Shown one piece after another: positions 8,789 to 15,310 of a DNA stretch of 35,102 nucleotides (the first letter of the stretch is position 1; every line of letters begins with the position of its first letter). This DNA comes from a virus. The stretch covers positions 1-35,102 of the IMG/VR virus record IMGVR_UViG_3300020455_000046; one strand, given 5' to 3'. The position numbers and the translations under genes were made by a program. The notes under the pieces are model-generated. The model worked only from the letters and a program-made list of their open reading frames with translations. It was not told the origin of the DNA and made no database searches.

Positions 8789-10647
8789 TACCTTCTACCA
8801 TCCGATCTCATGTCAAATCGAGGCGTTCCCAGCCTCCAGCTATAACCTGTGCCTGTATTCTCTACCCTAAGTATAATATCTCTTGATCTTGCCCTGACAA
8901 AAGATTGAGAGCTTGTCGGAACCACTGTAGAGGTGGTCAATGTTGTTGCTGTATTCAAAGGAAAGTCTTTGCCTTTTAAAGTTATGGTCATACTGGCATC
9001 GCTGGAAGATCCACCACCAAAACTAAAATCTGGGATAATCCTTTTCACCATAATGAATTGTTCGCCATCACTAAGCTCAAGATCACCAGACTCAATATAA
9101 GCCACCATCTCTGCGCCATCATCGTCATGTCCAAACTCATGGTTATACAGGTAGTTTGTCAGTGGTGTATCAATGTCAGCCGAACTAGCAATAGGATTTT
9201 CTCTTGTAGGCGCATACGTCCAAGCAGCCCTAGACAAAGTTCCGATCATCCATAGGTTTTCTACATAGTTATAAGACACATAGTTAGTAATATCAGTGTT
9301 TCCTGTACCTACTGGGTAAAACCACATCACTTCACTAAAGTCTGGATTAGACGCTGCAAACACCTTTCCTAGTTGTTCCGTGTTTATATTGCTCAAAACA
9401 AAATCAAGAACAGCACACTCCAGCCTTTGCACAGAACCGTTGTAGACGTAAAATCCTCTGTTATCCATGAAGAACACTGAGTCTCCAATAGCAACCGCTG
9501 CTTTAGGACTAATCATGGAAACGCCTTCTGCCACCGAACCAAACTGAAATATAAAAGGTGCGCCTACAAATCGCATAGACTGAATGCCAATATCTGTCCA
9601 GATTAATATTTCCTGTCTGGTCTTTACTGCGCCTATAATTTCTGATCCAGAGCTTAATACTTGACCTCCAGCAGAGTTAACTGCTGTAGGTGTCCAGTTG
9701 ACTGCGCTTTCTTGATCTGACCATCTGACAAACAAAGGGTTAACACTTGTGCTTCCAATAGGATTAGCACCAAAACAAATAACATGTCGATCTACATCTG
9801 ACACCATAACTTGCAACGCTGCTACTGGAGCATCTGACGCTCCACTAACCGCAGACAGTGCTACTGCTCTAGCTCCAGTGCCTCCGCTTTCATCCCAGAA
9901 ATAAACACTGCCACCCCTAACATTAAACAAAAGGTCATCAGCAAAAGAGTCTTGACTATACAATCTTAGCTGATTAGTAGAAGAAAGTGCTGTAGATGAA
10001 CTCCATGTTCCTGTATTCCAAGCTCCAACACCCCAACCTGTACTTTCCAACCAAGCATTAAGACCAGTATTTATCTGGTATGCTCCAACTGTTGAAGATC
10101 CACCATTTCCAGAATCACTACTGTTAGCTGTTACGGCAGTCCCGTCTGTGTCTTTAGCGGTAATTGTGTAAGCATTTGCGCTGGTAATAATATTTATCTG
10201 ATATTCTTGATTTAACACTGTGGCTGTTATATTTCCACCAAGGGTTGCCGCATCAGAAAATGTTACGAAGTCACTTGCTACCGCTCCATGCGATGTGTCA
10301 GTTACTGTGATCGTAGAAGAACCATTACTTGCCGCAAACGTCACATCTCCTGCGCTAGTAGTCGCTCTAATTGGAGTAACGTCATTAAAGTCAACGCCTT
10401 CATTGACATAAAACTTTAAATTGGTTCCTACGCCAAGATACTTGGTTCCGCTTGAGGAAACCCAATCCATCAAAGAACGAGCAACTCCCTTTATAGATGC
10501 AGAAACGTATTTCTGCCAGCCACCTATCTTTTCAGGCTTGCCTTTTCTGAACCTGACTTTATCTCCGTCAAACCAACCTCCATCCCTAGTGTACTGGGTG
10601 CTTTCCTTGTTGATGCCGGGGTTGATGTTTATTTTCTGTAAAGCCAT
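8788..10647 (-). CDS. P22 gp10-like tail hub / nozzle, DNA-stabilisation protein, 619 aa
   Basis: The N-terminus (INPGINKESTQYTRDGGWFDGDKVRFRKGKPEKIGGW) is the hallmark of the family of P22 gp10 and related podovirus nozzle proteins, which close the tail after packaging and carry the fibres. The rest is beta-propeller-like with repeated strands (VFFMDNRGFYVYNGSVQRLE, NYVSYNYVENLWMIGTLS, LTNYLYNHEFGHDDDGA). Residues 95-190 contain a Ser/Thr/Gly-rich insertion resembling an Ig-like or fibre-type domain. The ATG directly abuts the upstream stop (TAA-ATG). Length is a little above the P22 protein because of the insertion. Confidence 0.9.
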   Translation of the reverse strand: MALQKININPGINKESTQYTRDGGWFDGDKVRFRKGKPEKIGGWQKYVSASIKGVARSLMDWVSSSGTKYLGVGTNLKFYVNEGVDFNDVTPIRATTSAGDVTFAASNGSSTITVTDTSHGAVASDFVTFSDAATLGGNITATVLNQEYQINIITSANAYTITAKDTDGTAVTANSSDSGNGGSSTVGAYQINTGLNAWLESTGWGVGAWNTGTWSSSTALSSTNQLRLYSQDSFADDLLFNVRGGSVYFWDESGGTGARAVALSAVSGASDAPVAALQVMVSDVDRHVICFGANPIGSTSVNPLFVRWSDQESAVNWTPTAVNSAGGQVLSSGSEIIGAVKTRQEILIWTDIGIQSMRFVGAPFIFQFGSVAEGVSMISPKAAVAIGDSVFFMDNRGFYVYNGSVQRLECAVLDFVLSNINTEQLGKVFAASNPDFSEVMWFYPVGTGNTDITNYVSYNYVENLWMIGTLSRAAWTYAPTRENPIASSADIDTPLTNYLYNHEFGHDDDGAEMVAYIESGDLELSDGEQFIMVKRIIPDFSFGGGSSSDASMTITLKGKDFPLNTATTLTTSTVVPTSSQSFVRARSRDIILRVENTGTGYSWRLGTPRFDMRSDGRR

Positions 10648-10998
10648 TTAGTAGCACCATAACACTGGCTGACTTGTTCTAGTGTCAACATGAACAAACG
10701 TCTTAGCCACTCCGATTCCAGAAAACCCAAGCTCCAAAGCCTTGGATACAATAATAAATCTTTGCGATCCTCCTGACACGGCTATATCTGCCGCAATTCC
10801 TAAAGTGTGCTGACCAGCCTTTTCTTTCTTGGCTTCAACGCTGTGAGAAGGATCTCGATAGCCAGACGTAATTGCAAAAGGAAAACCACATTCTTCTCTT
10901 AACTTGTCAAGAGCATGAATAAACTCATCCTGAATTTCATTATTGCCTGTTTCAGAACACTTAAACTCATTTCTTAAAAAATACTTAAAATCTACCAT
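10648..10998 (-). CDS. endolysin, M15-type peptidase, 116 aa
   Basis: A compact zinc peptidase of the M15 (VanY/Ply-like) type that would cleave peptidoglycan stem peptides at lysis. Counting from the ATG at 10998, the visible motifs are SGYRDP (45-50), GQHTLGIAADI with H64 and D71 as zinc ligands, and FVHVD with H103 as third ligand. The N-terminus resembles a peptidoglycan-binding-type helix pair. No signal sequence is seen, so release would need a holin; two holin-like genes lie about 1.2 kb upstream in the same transcript. A TTG 18 nt upstream would extend it but is less likely. It overlaps the preceding basic-protein gene by 7 nt. Confidence 0.9.
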   Translation of the reverse strand: MVDFKYFLRNEFKCSETGNNEIQDEFIHALDKLREECGFPFAITSGYRDPSHSVEAKKEKAGQHTLGIAADIAVSGGSQRFIIVSKALELGFSGIGVAKTFVHVDTRTSQPVLWCY

Positions 10999-11285
10999 TT
11001 GGTACGATTTGCCCAATATGCTGCTGACATTTTGCCTTTCTTTATATTCTTTCTATGCCTTGCTTTAAAGCTTTTACGTTTAGCTTTCATTTTAGCAGAC
11101 TCGCCTTTCTTAGGCTTTCCAGCCGTACTTGCTCCCTGCTCACCAAACCTGATAACTTTTTCTTTACCGCCTTCACAAGCCTTAACCACATGCGACTTCT
11201 TAGAATGACTAGGAGTTCTTTTAGGCTTGTTACAGGACATCGCGCCTTTGTCTACGCGACCACCCTTCTTGTAATAAACTCGCAT
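10992..11285 (-). CDS. conserved small basic protein, 97 aa
   Basis: A very Lys-rich protein with MSCNKPKRTPSHSKKSHVVK, FGEQGASTAGKPKKGES and a C-terminal FKARHRKNIKKGKMSAAYWANR. I recall this sequence type as widespread in marine phages, without a proven function. Cys and His are few (two Cys, three His), so a classic zinc finger is unlikely. The start forms a TAATG overlap with the previous gene; an internal ATG at residue 16 is also possible. DNA or RNA binding, or packaging inside the virion, is inferred only from charge. Confidence 0.85.
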   Translation of the reverse strand: MRVYYKKGGRVDKGAMSCNKPKRTPSHSKKSHVVKACEGGKEKVIRFGEQGASTAGKPKKGESAKMKAKRKSFKARHRKNIKKGKMSAAYWANRTKW

Positions 11286-11539
11286 TATTTTCGATGCCTC
11301 GCTGTTTTCTTGGCTATCTTTTTAGGCTGTGCTGAATGTTGTTTGCCTTTTTTTGTGTCTTTTCTTTTCTTTTTGGTTGTAGCCGCATACTCCTTGGAAG
11401 ACATGGATTTAATGGCTTTTTCGGGCAGGTAGCGTTCTCCAGTGGCTTTTGAGCCTTGGGTAGAGGGTTTGCCACTCTTTGTCCTCCATTTCTGTTTTGT
11501 CCATTTTTTAAGGGACTTTTGAGACTTCTTGAGAGCCAT
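11285..11539 (-). CDS. conserved small basic protein, 84 aa
   Basis: About a third of residues are Lys or Arg. The conserved-looking core is WTKQKWRTKSGKPS, then GERYLPEKAIKSMSSKEYAATT and a KKGKQHSAQPKKIAKKTARHR tail. I remember near-identical small proteins in cyanophage and other marine phage genomes, always unassigned. The ATG overlaps the upstream 39-residue gene stop by one base (TAATG) and its stop overlaps the next start in the same way, so expression is probably coupled through this whole block. A nucleic-acid-binding role is an inference. Confidence 0.85.
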   Translation of the reverse strand: MALKKSQKSLKKWTKQKWRTKSGKPSTQGSKATGERYLPEKAIKSMSSKEYAATTKKKRKDTKKGKQHSAQPKKIAKKTARHRK

Positions 11540-11658
11540 TACTTTTTCTTCTTGGGTAACGTCTTTTCAAGAGCCTTGGCTTGAGCCGCATGCATCTTGG
11601 CTGAGTTTTTAAGTTGCGAGATCATTTTGCGCTTTTGCGCTGCACTTAGTTCTGCCAT
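11539..11658 (-). CDS. small basic protein, 39 aa
   Basis: This gene is shorter than usual cut-offs but is well supported. Reading the minus strand from 11658 gives MAELSAAQKRKMISQLKNSA, then KMHAAQAKALEKTLPKKKK and TAA. It exactly fills the gap between the 81- and 84-residue genes, overlapping each neighbour by one base (TAATG at both ends). GGAGG lies 12 nt upstream of the ATG, inside the preceding gene. It is predicted helical with a Lys-rich C-terminus, like its neighbours. The function is unknown. Confidence 0.75.
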   Translation of the reverse strand: MAELSAAQKRKMISQLKNSAKMHAAQAKALEKTLPKKKK

Positions 11659-11903
11659 TAGTCTTTATATCCTCCACCAGCTTTTTTGTACGCTGAAGCA
11701 AGCATCTGGGCTTTTCGGGCTGACCACTGCCCCGGCTTCCCGCCCTTACCTCCAGCTTTAATTCTGTTAAAAATCCTTTTCCTCAATGAAGGCTTAGTAT
11801 AATTTCCTGCTTCATTAACTTTAGATTTAGTTTTCTTTTTTGCTTTCGCTTTTGCTTTAGGCAAACCAAGGCTCCCTTTTTCCTCCGCTATACACTTTTG
11901 CAT
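11658..11903 (-). CDS. conserved small basic protein with KGGKPGQWSARKAQ motif, 81 aa
   Basis: The C-terminal half (RKRIFNRIKAGGKGGKPGQW followed by SARKAQMLASAYKKAGGGYK) is a module I remember from marine phages and giant viruses (a DUF5872-like signature, from memory). The N-terminal part is a Lys/Ala string (AKAKAKKKTKSK). It overlaps the end of the nuclease gene by 47 nt if the ATG at 11903 is used. A TTG about 40 nt downstream with GGGAG upstream is an alternative start that would nearly remove the overlap. The function is unknown; strong positive charge suggests nucleic-acid contact. Confidence 0.82.
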   Translation of the reverse strand: MQKCIAEEKGSLGLPKAKAKAKKKTKSKVNEAGNYTKPSLRKRIFNRIKAGGKGGKPGQWSARKAQMLASAYKKAGGGYKD

Positions 11904-12234
11904 GACCTTCTTTTATTAACAGTTCACAAATGTTTTTACCATCAACAGTAAAAGGTATGCCCAATATACGACCATACTTTCCGTAACCAAGAGAACAAAA
12001 CGTAAACTTTTCTCCTGCTGGCAAAAGCTCCATAACCCTTGCTTTTGCTTTTAATCCAGCTTCTTTTTCCCGTAAATTTCGAGTTCTACTTTCTGGCGTA
12101 TTTATCCCATGAAACCTTAACTTTTCATCAGTTAGTCTAACTGAAAATCCAAGCTCGACATGAGCTATTACAACCGTATCACCATCTATTACACGATCAA
12201 TTACTGCATGATACACGTAAGGCTCTGGCTTCAT
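11857..12234 (-). CDS. staphylococcal-nuclease-like (thermonuclease) protein, 125 aa
   Basis: A complete SNase fold protein. Visible motifs are VIDGDTV with the metal ligand D19, LRFHGINTPE with R40 and E48 (equivalents of SNase R35 and E43), and KYGRILG with R89 (equivalent of R87). The Ca ligand D40 of SNase is Asn here (N45), as in some homologues. No signal peptide is present, so it would act in the cytoplasm, for example on host DNA, or be carried in the virion. It overlaps the holin-like gene by four bases (ATGA). Its place among lysis genes and basic proteins is unusual. Confidence 0.92.
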   Translation of the reverse strand: MKPEPYVYHAVIDRVIDGDTVVIAHVELGFSVRLTDEKLRFHGINTPESRTRNLREKEAGLKAKARVMELLPAGEKFTFCSLGYGKYGRILGIPFTVDGKNICELLIKEGHAKVYSGGKREPWFA

Positions 12235-12431
12235 TCCTTCTTTCCTTGACCTAGGAATAGCCCGAAAACGGCAGTCATTGCGCCGGTAACCACCGAAACC
12301 AGCCCTGCCTGCTCAAAAGTGGGGTCTTGAATGCTCATGAACCAATGAATCACATCCCATGTAGCTATTGCCATTATCAGCACTAACAGCCTTGGAAACA
12401 CTCTCCACTTGTCAAATTCCTCTGGAGTCAT
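12231..12431 (-). CDS. small membrane protein, holin-like, 66 aa
   Basis: Starts MTPEEFDKWRVFPRLLVLIM, then two hydrophobic segments (about residues 12-30 and 44-62, the second VSVVTGAMTAVFGLFLGQG) and a charged KKE end. This matches small holin-like proteins that I recall next to 3-TM holins in alphaproteobacterial and marine phages. The ATG at 12431 makes an ATGA overlap with the previous gene, which supports it over a longer frame running 27 codons upstream. It is probably a holin partner or antiholin; the pair lies upstream of the M15 endolysin. Confidence 0.82.
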   Translation of the reverse strand: MTPEEFDKWRVFPRLLVLIMAIATWDVIHWFMSIQDPTFEQAGLVSVVTGAMTAVFGLFLGQGKKE

Positions 12432-12805
12432 TTGCGTAACTTCATCAATTTGTCTGCGCCCCTGATACCAAATGACGCACTGACCGCAATAAACAAGAGA
12501 TACTGATACCAATCCGGGAGATTAGATAGAGCGTCAAAACCAGCGTGAAGGCGATCCATGACAGCGACATCATCAAAAGCGACTGCATAGCCCACCATAA
12601 AGATTGGCACAGAGAGTACAAGCGTCCAAAACTCATCTTTAAAGCTGTTGTCGCTTGCCGAAGCCATCTTTGATTCCCATTCGGCAGAGTGTTCAATAAC
12701 TTGCATTTGTTTCTGGTGCTTGGCTTGAGATTGCTCATGTTTATTTTTCATCCATGTTCCAGCTAGATTTGTCACTGGGCCTAGAACCGCGCTAAATATA
12801 TTCAT
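12428..12805 (-). CDS. holin, 3-TM-type family, 125 aa
   Basis: The N-terminus is an amphipathic helix (FSAVLGPVTNLAGTWMKNK) followed by a charged linker (HQKQMQVIEHSAEW, SDNSFKDEFWTLVL). Two clear membrane spans follow (TLVLSVPIFMVGYAVAF and LPDWYQYLLFIAVSASFGI), with a basic tail (ADKLMKLRK). This is the pattern of the holin-of-3TM family that I know from phages and gene transfer agents. It would form the membrane lesion releasing the endolysin. The stop overlaps the next small membrane gene by four bases. Confidence 0.85.
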   Translation of the reverse strand: MNIFSAVLGPVTNLAGTWMKNKHEQSQAKHQKQMQVIEHSAEWESKMASASDNSFKDEFWTLVLSVPIFMVGYAVAFDDVAVMDRLHAGFDALSNLPDWYQYLLFIAVSASFGIRGADKLMKLRK

Positions 12806-12810
12806 ATTTA

Positions 12811-12999
12811 TTAATCCCTAAAAACCGTTTTTGATGACACCATAACTGGCTTGCAATATCCTGTAACTTTAGCTTCTCTATCTTCCAGTCTATCTGCAAA
12901 ATAACGGCATCTATTTATGTTTTGAAAATACATATTCCTAGTGTTAATTTCTTCTCCAGAAACCACCACTATTAACAAGAACGCCATTACCTTTTCCAT
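12811..12999 (-). CDS. small exported or membrane-anchored protein, 62 aa
   Basis: A hydrophobic start (MAFLLIVVVSGEE) looks like a short signal sequence or anchor. The remainder has a patterned NRCRYFADRLEDRE and GYCKPVMV with two Cys that could form a disulfide outside the cytoplasm. I recall very similar small proteins in cyanophage and other marine phage genomes. The ATG at 12999 lacks a ribosome site; the in-frame ATG at 12987 follows GGAAAAGG and may be the true start. Its place beside holins suggests a lysis or envelope role, which is unproven. Confidence 0.75.
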   Translation of the reverse strand: MEKVMAFLLIVVVSGEEINTRNMYFQNINRCRYFADRLEDREAKVTGYCKPVMVSSKTVFRD

Positions 13000-13001
13000 T
13001 T

Positions 13002-13475
13002 TTATATTTTAAATGTTGTTAGTAATGTATAAAACCAGTACACAAGAACAACAACTACTGATGCCCCCACAAGAATAGCAATAATATCTAATATTGCTCT
13101 TCTTCTTCTCTTTTGGGCATAAACAGTTCTTTCGCGTCTTTTTTTAATATCTCTTCGCATTTGAATCATTTCTCGATATGTGTCTATCCCATATCGAACA
13201 ACAATTAAATCGCGTATGTGTCTTTCCTGCTCTTGAATCTTTTTTTGACAAATTACTGAATTTAAAGCTTCAGCTTCAACACTTCCTTTATCAAGGAGTT
13301 TTCTGAAAATTGGAGGTTTTTCTGACTGCTTTTCCATTTCTTTAAGGTCTGCGGCATAGCCGTACCATCTTCCAAGGTGAAGAGCGACATCTTCAATTTC
13401 TCTTCCTGAGCTAATAAGCTTTTGTACTCCATTAAAAGCCGTACTAGCCATTGCCAAGACACTAAGTGGTTCCAC
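13002..13475 (-). CDS. C-tail-anchored coiled-coil membrane protein, 157 aa
   Basis: The N-terminus (MEPLSVLAMASTAFNGVQKLIS) matches a family of unassigned marine phage proteins that I remember. The middle is highly charged and helical (KKIQEQERHIRDLIVVRYG, MIQMRRDIKKRRERTVYAQK). One C-terminal membrane span follows (DIIAILVGASVVVVLVYWFY), with a short tail. The start is GTG at 13475, fixed by GGAGG 7 nt upstream. The topology suggests a cytoplasmic coiled coil tethered to the inner membrane. It lies within the lysis and membrane gene cluster; the function is unknown. Confidence 0.82.
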   Translation of the reverse strand: MEPLSVLAMASTAFNGVQKLISSGREIEDVALHLGRWYGYAADLKEMEKQSEKPPIFRKLLDKGSVEAEALNSVICQKKIQEQERHIRDLIVVRYGIDTYREMIQMRRDIKKRRERTVYAQKRRRRAILDIIAILVGASVVVVLVYWFYTLLTTFKI

Positions 13476-13534
13476 ACTTTAGAACCTCCATTTCTTACTG
13501 CGCTTCGGATTTATTATTGAAACAAAATAACTTT

Positions 13535-13768
13535 TCATCTGTCCCACCATACAGCCGCTGCTATTAATCCTAACATTGCGACAGTAAAAAAATGAATTAT
13601 TGTTTTTAATACAGAGCTTTTAACATCGCGGTAACTGTCTAGCAACTGACGCAAAGCTCTTATATCGTGAATAGCTTCATCATCACCTAAACCAAGCGTT
13701 GCTAACGCTTTTTCTGCGCCCCTGCAGGACGCTTCTTCTAAAAGTTTTTCTAAATCAGCATCATTCAT
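13535..13768 (-). CDS. DUF6127-like single-span membrane protein, 77 aa
   Basis: The soluble part (LEKLLEEASCRGAEKALATL, then GLGDDEAIHDIRALRQLLDS and YRDVKSS) is the pattern of the DUF6127 family that I associate with alphaproteobacteria and their phages. A single C-terminal membrane span follows (residues 55-75, IIHFFTVAMLGLIAAAVWW). It overlaps the upstream 43-residue gene by four bases (ATGA). Holin or lysis-regulator roles have been suggested for similar genes by context only. A 59-bp spacer separates it from the next gene. Confidence 0.82.
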   Translation of the reverse strand: MNDADLEKLLEEASCRGAEKALATLGLGDDEAIHDIRALRQLLDSYRDVKSSVLKTIIHFFTVAMLGLIAAAVWWDR

Positions 13769-13896
13769 GATTTATTTTTTACATAAGTAGTTTTTAAACG
13801 AACAAGAATAGAAGATATCTTATCCTTAACCTGTTCTCTGTAAAACCAAAGGCTAACAGAAACACAACCAGCAAAAAAACCTAAAACAAAATCCAT
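13765..13896 (-). CDS. tiny membrane protein, 43 aa
   Basis: A 43-residue protein starting MDFVLGFFAGCVSVSLWFYR, with one N-terminal span (residues 3-18) and a basic tail (REQVKDKISSILVRLKTTYV...). The ATG at 13896 follows AAGGCGGTG; a longer frame extends into the lipoprotein gene in another phase and lacks support. The gene is coupled to the next by ATGA. N-in topology with a charged C-terminus would suit a small holin or an inner-membrane spanin piece, but it is short for a spanin. Confidence 0.7.
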   Translation of the reverse strand: MDFVLGFFAGCVSVSLWFYREQVKDKISSILVRLKTTYVKNKS

Positions 13897-13910
13897 AATA
13901 TTCACCGCCT

Positions 13911-14699
13911 TTAGTCTGTACTTGGGCAAACAGGCAGGGCTGTATTGATTCCACCTACACCAATCTGTCCTGATGTTTGATTGTTTACACAGTTTACGCC
14001 AGCCACCCATACGGTATTTGCGTCCTGTATTTTGCTTAATATGTTATCTAGCTGTGTATCGTAGTTAGGAATTGTTATTCCCCCAATGGCATCCAAAATG
14101 CCTTGAAAGTTAGCGGTATAGTCTGGGAAAGACAGGTTGCTAATAGCGTCTAATACAGCCGAATTATCGCCACCGCCAGTGCTTCCATTTATACTTGCCA
14201 AGCCTAACCCAAGACCCAGATCAACCGATTGTTGTCCAGCAACATTAATTGCCTCATATGATCCTAACCCAAGGTTCAGCATGTTTTCGTTGTTAGACCC
14301 TAACATGTCATACAGGGCTGTGGTCTTGTTTCCTTCTTGCTCGATTCTAGCAAGGTTAGAGGTCATAGCGTGTCTAGCTGTAGTCTTCTGGGCATCCGAA
14401 CTTATCCACATAGCTCCAAGACTGCCTACCACTGGAAGAACTGCTTTGCTCCACTCAAGTGCTGCTGATTGTTGAGGGATTACCTGTGTTTGAGGTGACT
14501 GCATCAACGCTAATGCCATGACAGCAGATCCTGCGGCTGATGAATCGCCACTAGCAGCTATCTTCGATAACGCCTCAGATTTAGCTTGTTGTGCTGCTGA
14601 CTGAGCTATCGCTATCTGTTGAACAGCTTGGTAGTATTCTTGCCCTGCCGTTTGACACCCTGTTATTAGTACCGCCAGTAAAAGTCCGATAATCCGCAT
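13911..14699 (-). CDS. phage lipoprotein, 262 aa
   Basis: The start MRIIGLLLAVLITGC is a lipoprotein signal with lipobox I-T-G-C, so Cys15 would be lipidated. The +2 residue is Gln, which in Gram-negatives favours the outer membrane. The mature part begins with an Ala/Gln-rich helix (EYYQAVQQIAIAQSAAQQAK), has a mild hydrophobic patch (AVLPVVGSLGAMWIS), then Asn/Gly-rich repeats, and ends with two more Cys (NCVNN, VCPSTD). It precedes the small membrane proteins. Options are an outer-membrane spanin (though long for that), a superinfection-exclusion lipoprotein, or a host-surface modifier. Confidence 0.85.
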   Translation of the reverse strand: MRIIGLLLAVLITGCQTAGQEYYQAVQQIAIAQSAAQQAKSEALSKIAASGDSSAAGSAVMALALMQSPQTQVIPQQSAALEWSKAVLPVVGSLGAMWISSDAQKTTARHAMTSNLARIEQEGNKTTALYDMLGSNNENMLNLGLGSYEAINVAGQQSVDLGLGLGLASINGSTGGGDNSAVLDAISNLSFPDYTANFQGILDAIGGITIPNYDTQLDNILSKIQDANTVWVAGVNCVNNQTSGQIGVGGINTALPVCPSTD

Positions 14700-14702
14700 G
14701 AT

Positions 14703-15308
14703 TTATCCCTCTTTAGGCCAGTTTTGTCCATCCATTACTACTTTCAAAGCATCTACGTCAGACACCCCAGCTATTGCTGATTCCAACCTCCCACACTCTG
14801 TAAGCACAGCAGTCCGATAAGTTTCTGTGGCAGAAGGAACATTAACGCTACGCTCTACCTTCCTTATAATCATCCAATCTGTTGTTGATAAAAGCTTGTT
14901 AGTAGTGTCTTTAACTTGTTCTGTCATTACTGTTTTAAGACCTTGATTGACCATTTTCTCGCTGGTATCAACCATCTTGCCTTTGTCTTTTCCCGCACCA
15001 TTATCAAAATCAGCATCCCAAACTTGAACGTATAGTTGATTACCATCAGAATCTTTGGCATCTTCATCTTCTAAGCGTTTAGCTGTGTTGGTATATTGTT
15101 GTGTCGGAACACCATCAACAAGAGCAATATCGCCTTGCGTAACATAATAATATGTTCTGTCTTTTTGTTCGGCATTAATAACGTCTTCTACGTTTTCAGC
15201 AGTTTTAAACTCTGAATTAGCTACGCCACCTGCAAACGAAGTGTTTGGAAATAATTGTTTTATTGTCCCTGTCGCAGTAATTGCTGCGTCTTTAACTATT
15301 GCGTACAT
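14703..15308 (-). CDS. tail fibre assembly chaperone-like protein, 201 aa
   Basis: The C-terminal third (TTNKLLSTTDWMIIRKVERS, then SATETYRTAVLTECGRLESA and a WPKEG end) matches the phage tail-assembly-chaperone pattern in which L-L-x-x-[ST]-D-W precedes Y-R-x-x-[LV]. The N-terminal half is less familiar (AIVKDAAITATGTIKQLFPN). It immediately follows the 940-residue fibre, the usual place for a fibre-folding chaperone. ATG at 15308 is preferred to the GTG two codons upstream because GAGG lies 5 nt before it. GTGA overlap with the fibre stop remains possible. Confidence 0.78.
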   Translation of the reverse strand: MYAIVKDAAITATGTIKQLFPNTSFAGGVANSEFKTAENVEDVINAEQKDRTYYYVTQGDIALVDGVPTQQYTNTAKRLEDEDAKDSDGNQLYVQVWDADFDNGAGKDKGKMVDTSEKMVNQGLKTVMTEQVKDTTNKLLSTTDWMIIRKVERSVNVPSATETYRTAVLTECGRLESAIAGVSDVDALKVVMDGQNWPKEG

Positions 15309-15310
15309 TG

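Noticed and set aside
13262-13477. 71-residue minus-strand frame overlapping the 157-residue membrane protein
   Set aside because: The 157-residue frame has a strong ribosome site and a recognisable family pattern; the other lies inside it in another phase.
13911-14699. firm assignment of the lipoprotein as an Rz1-type outer spanin
   Set aside because: Its length (262 residues) and lack of the short Pro-rich spanin design do not support a firm call.
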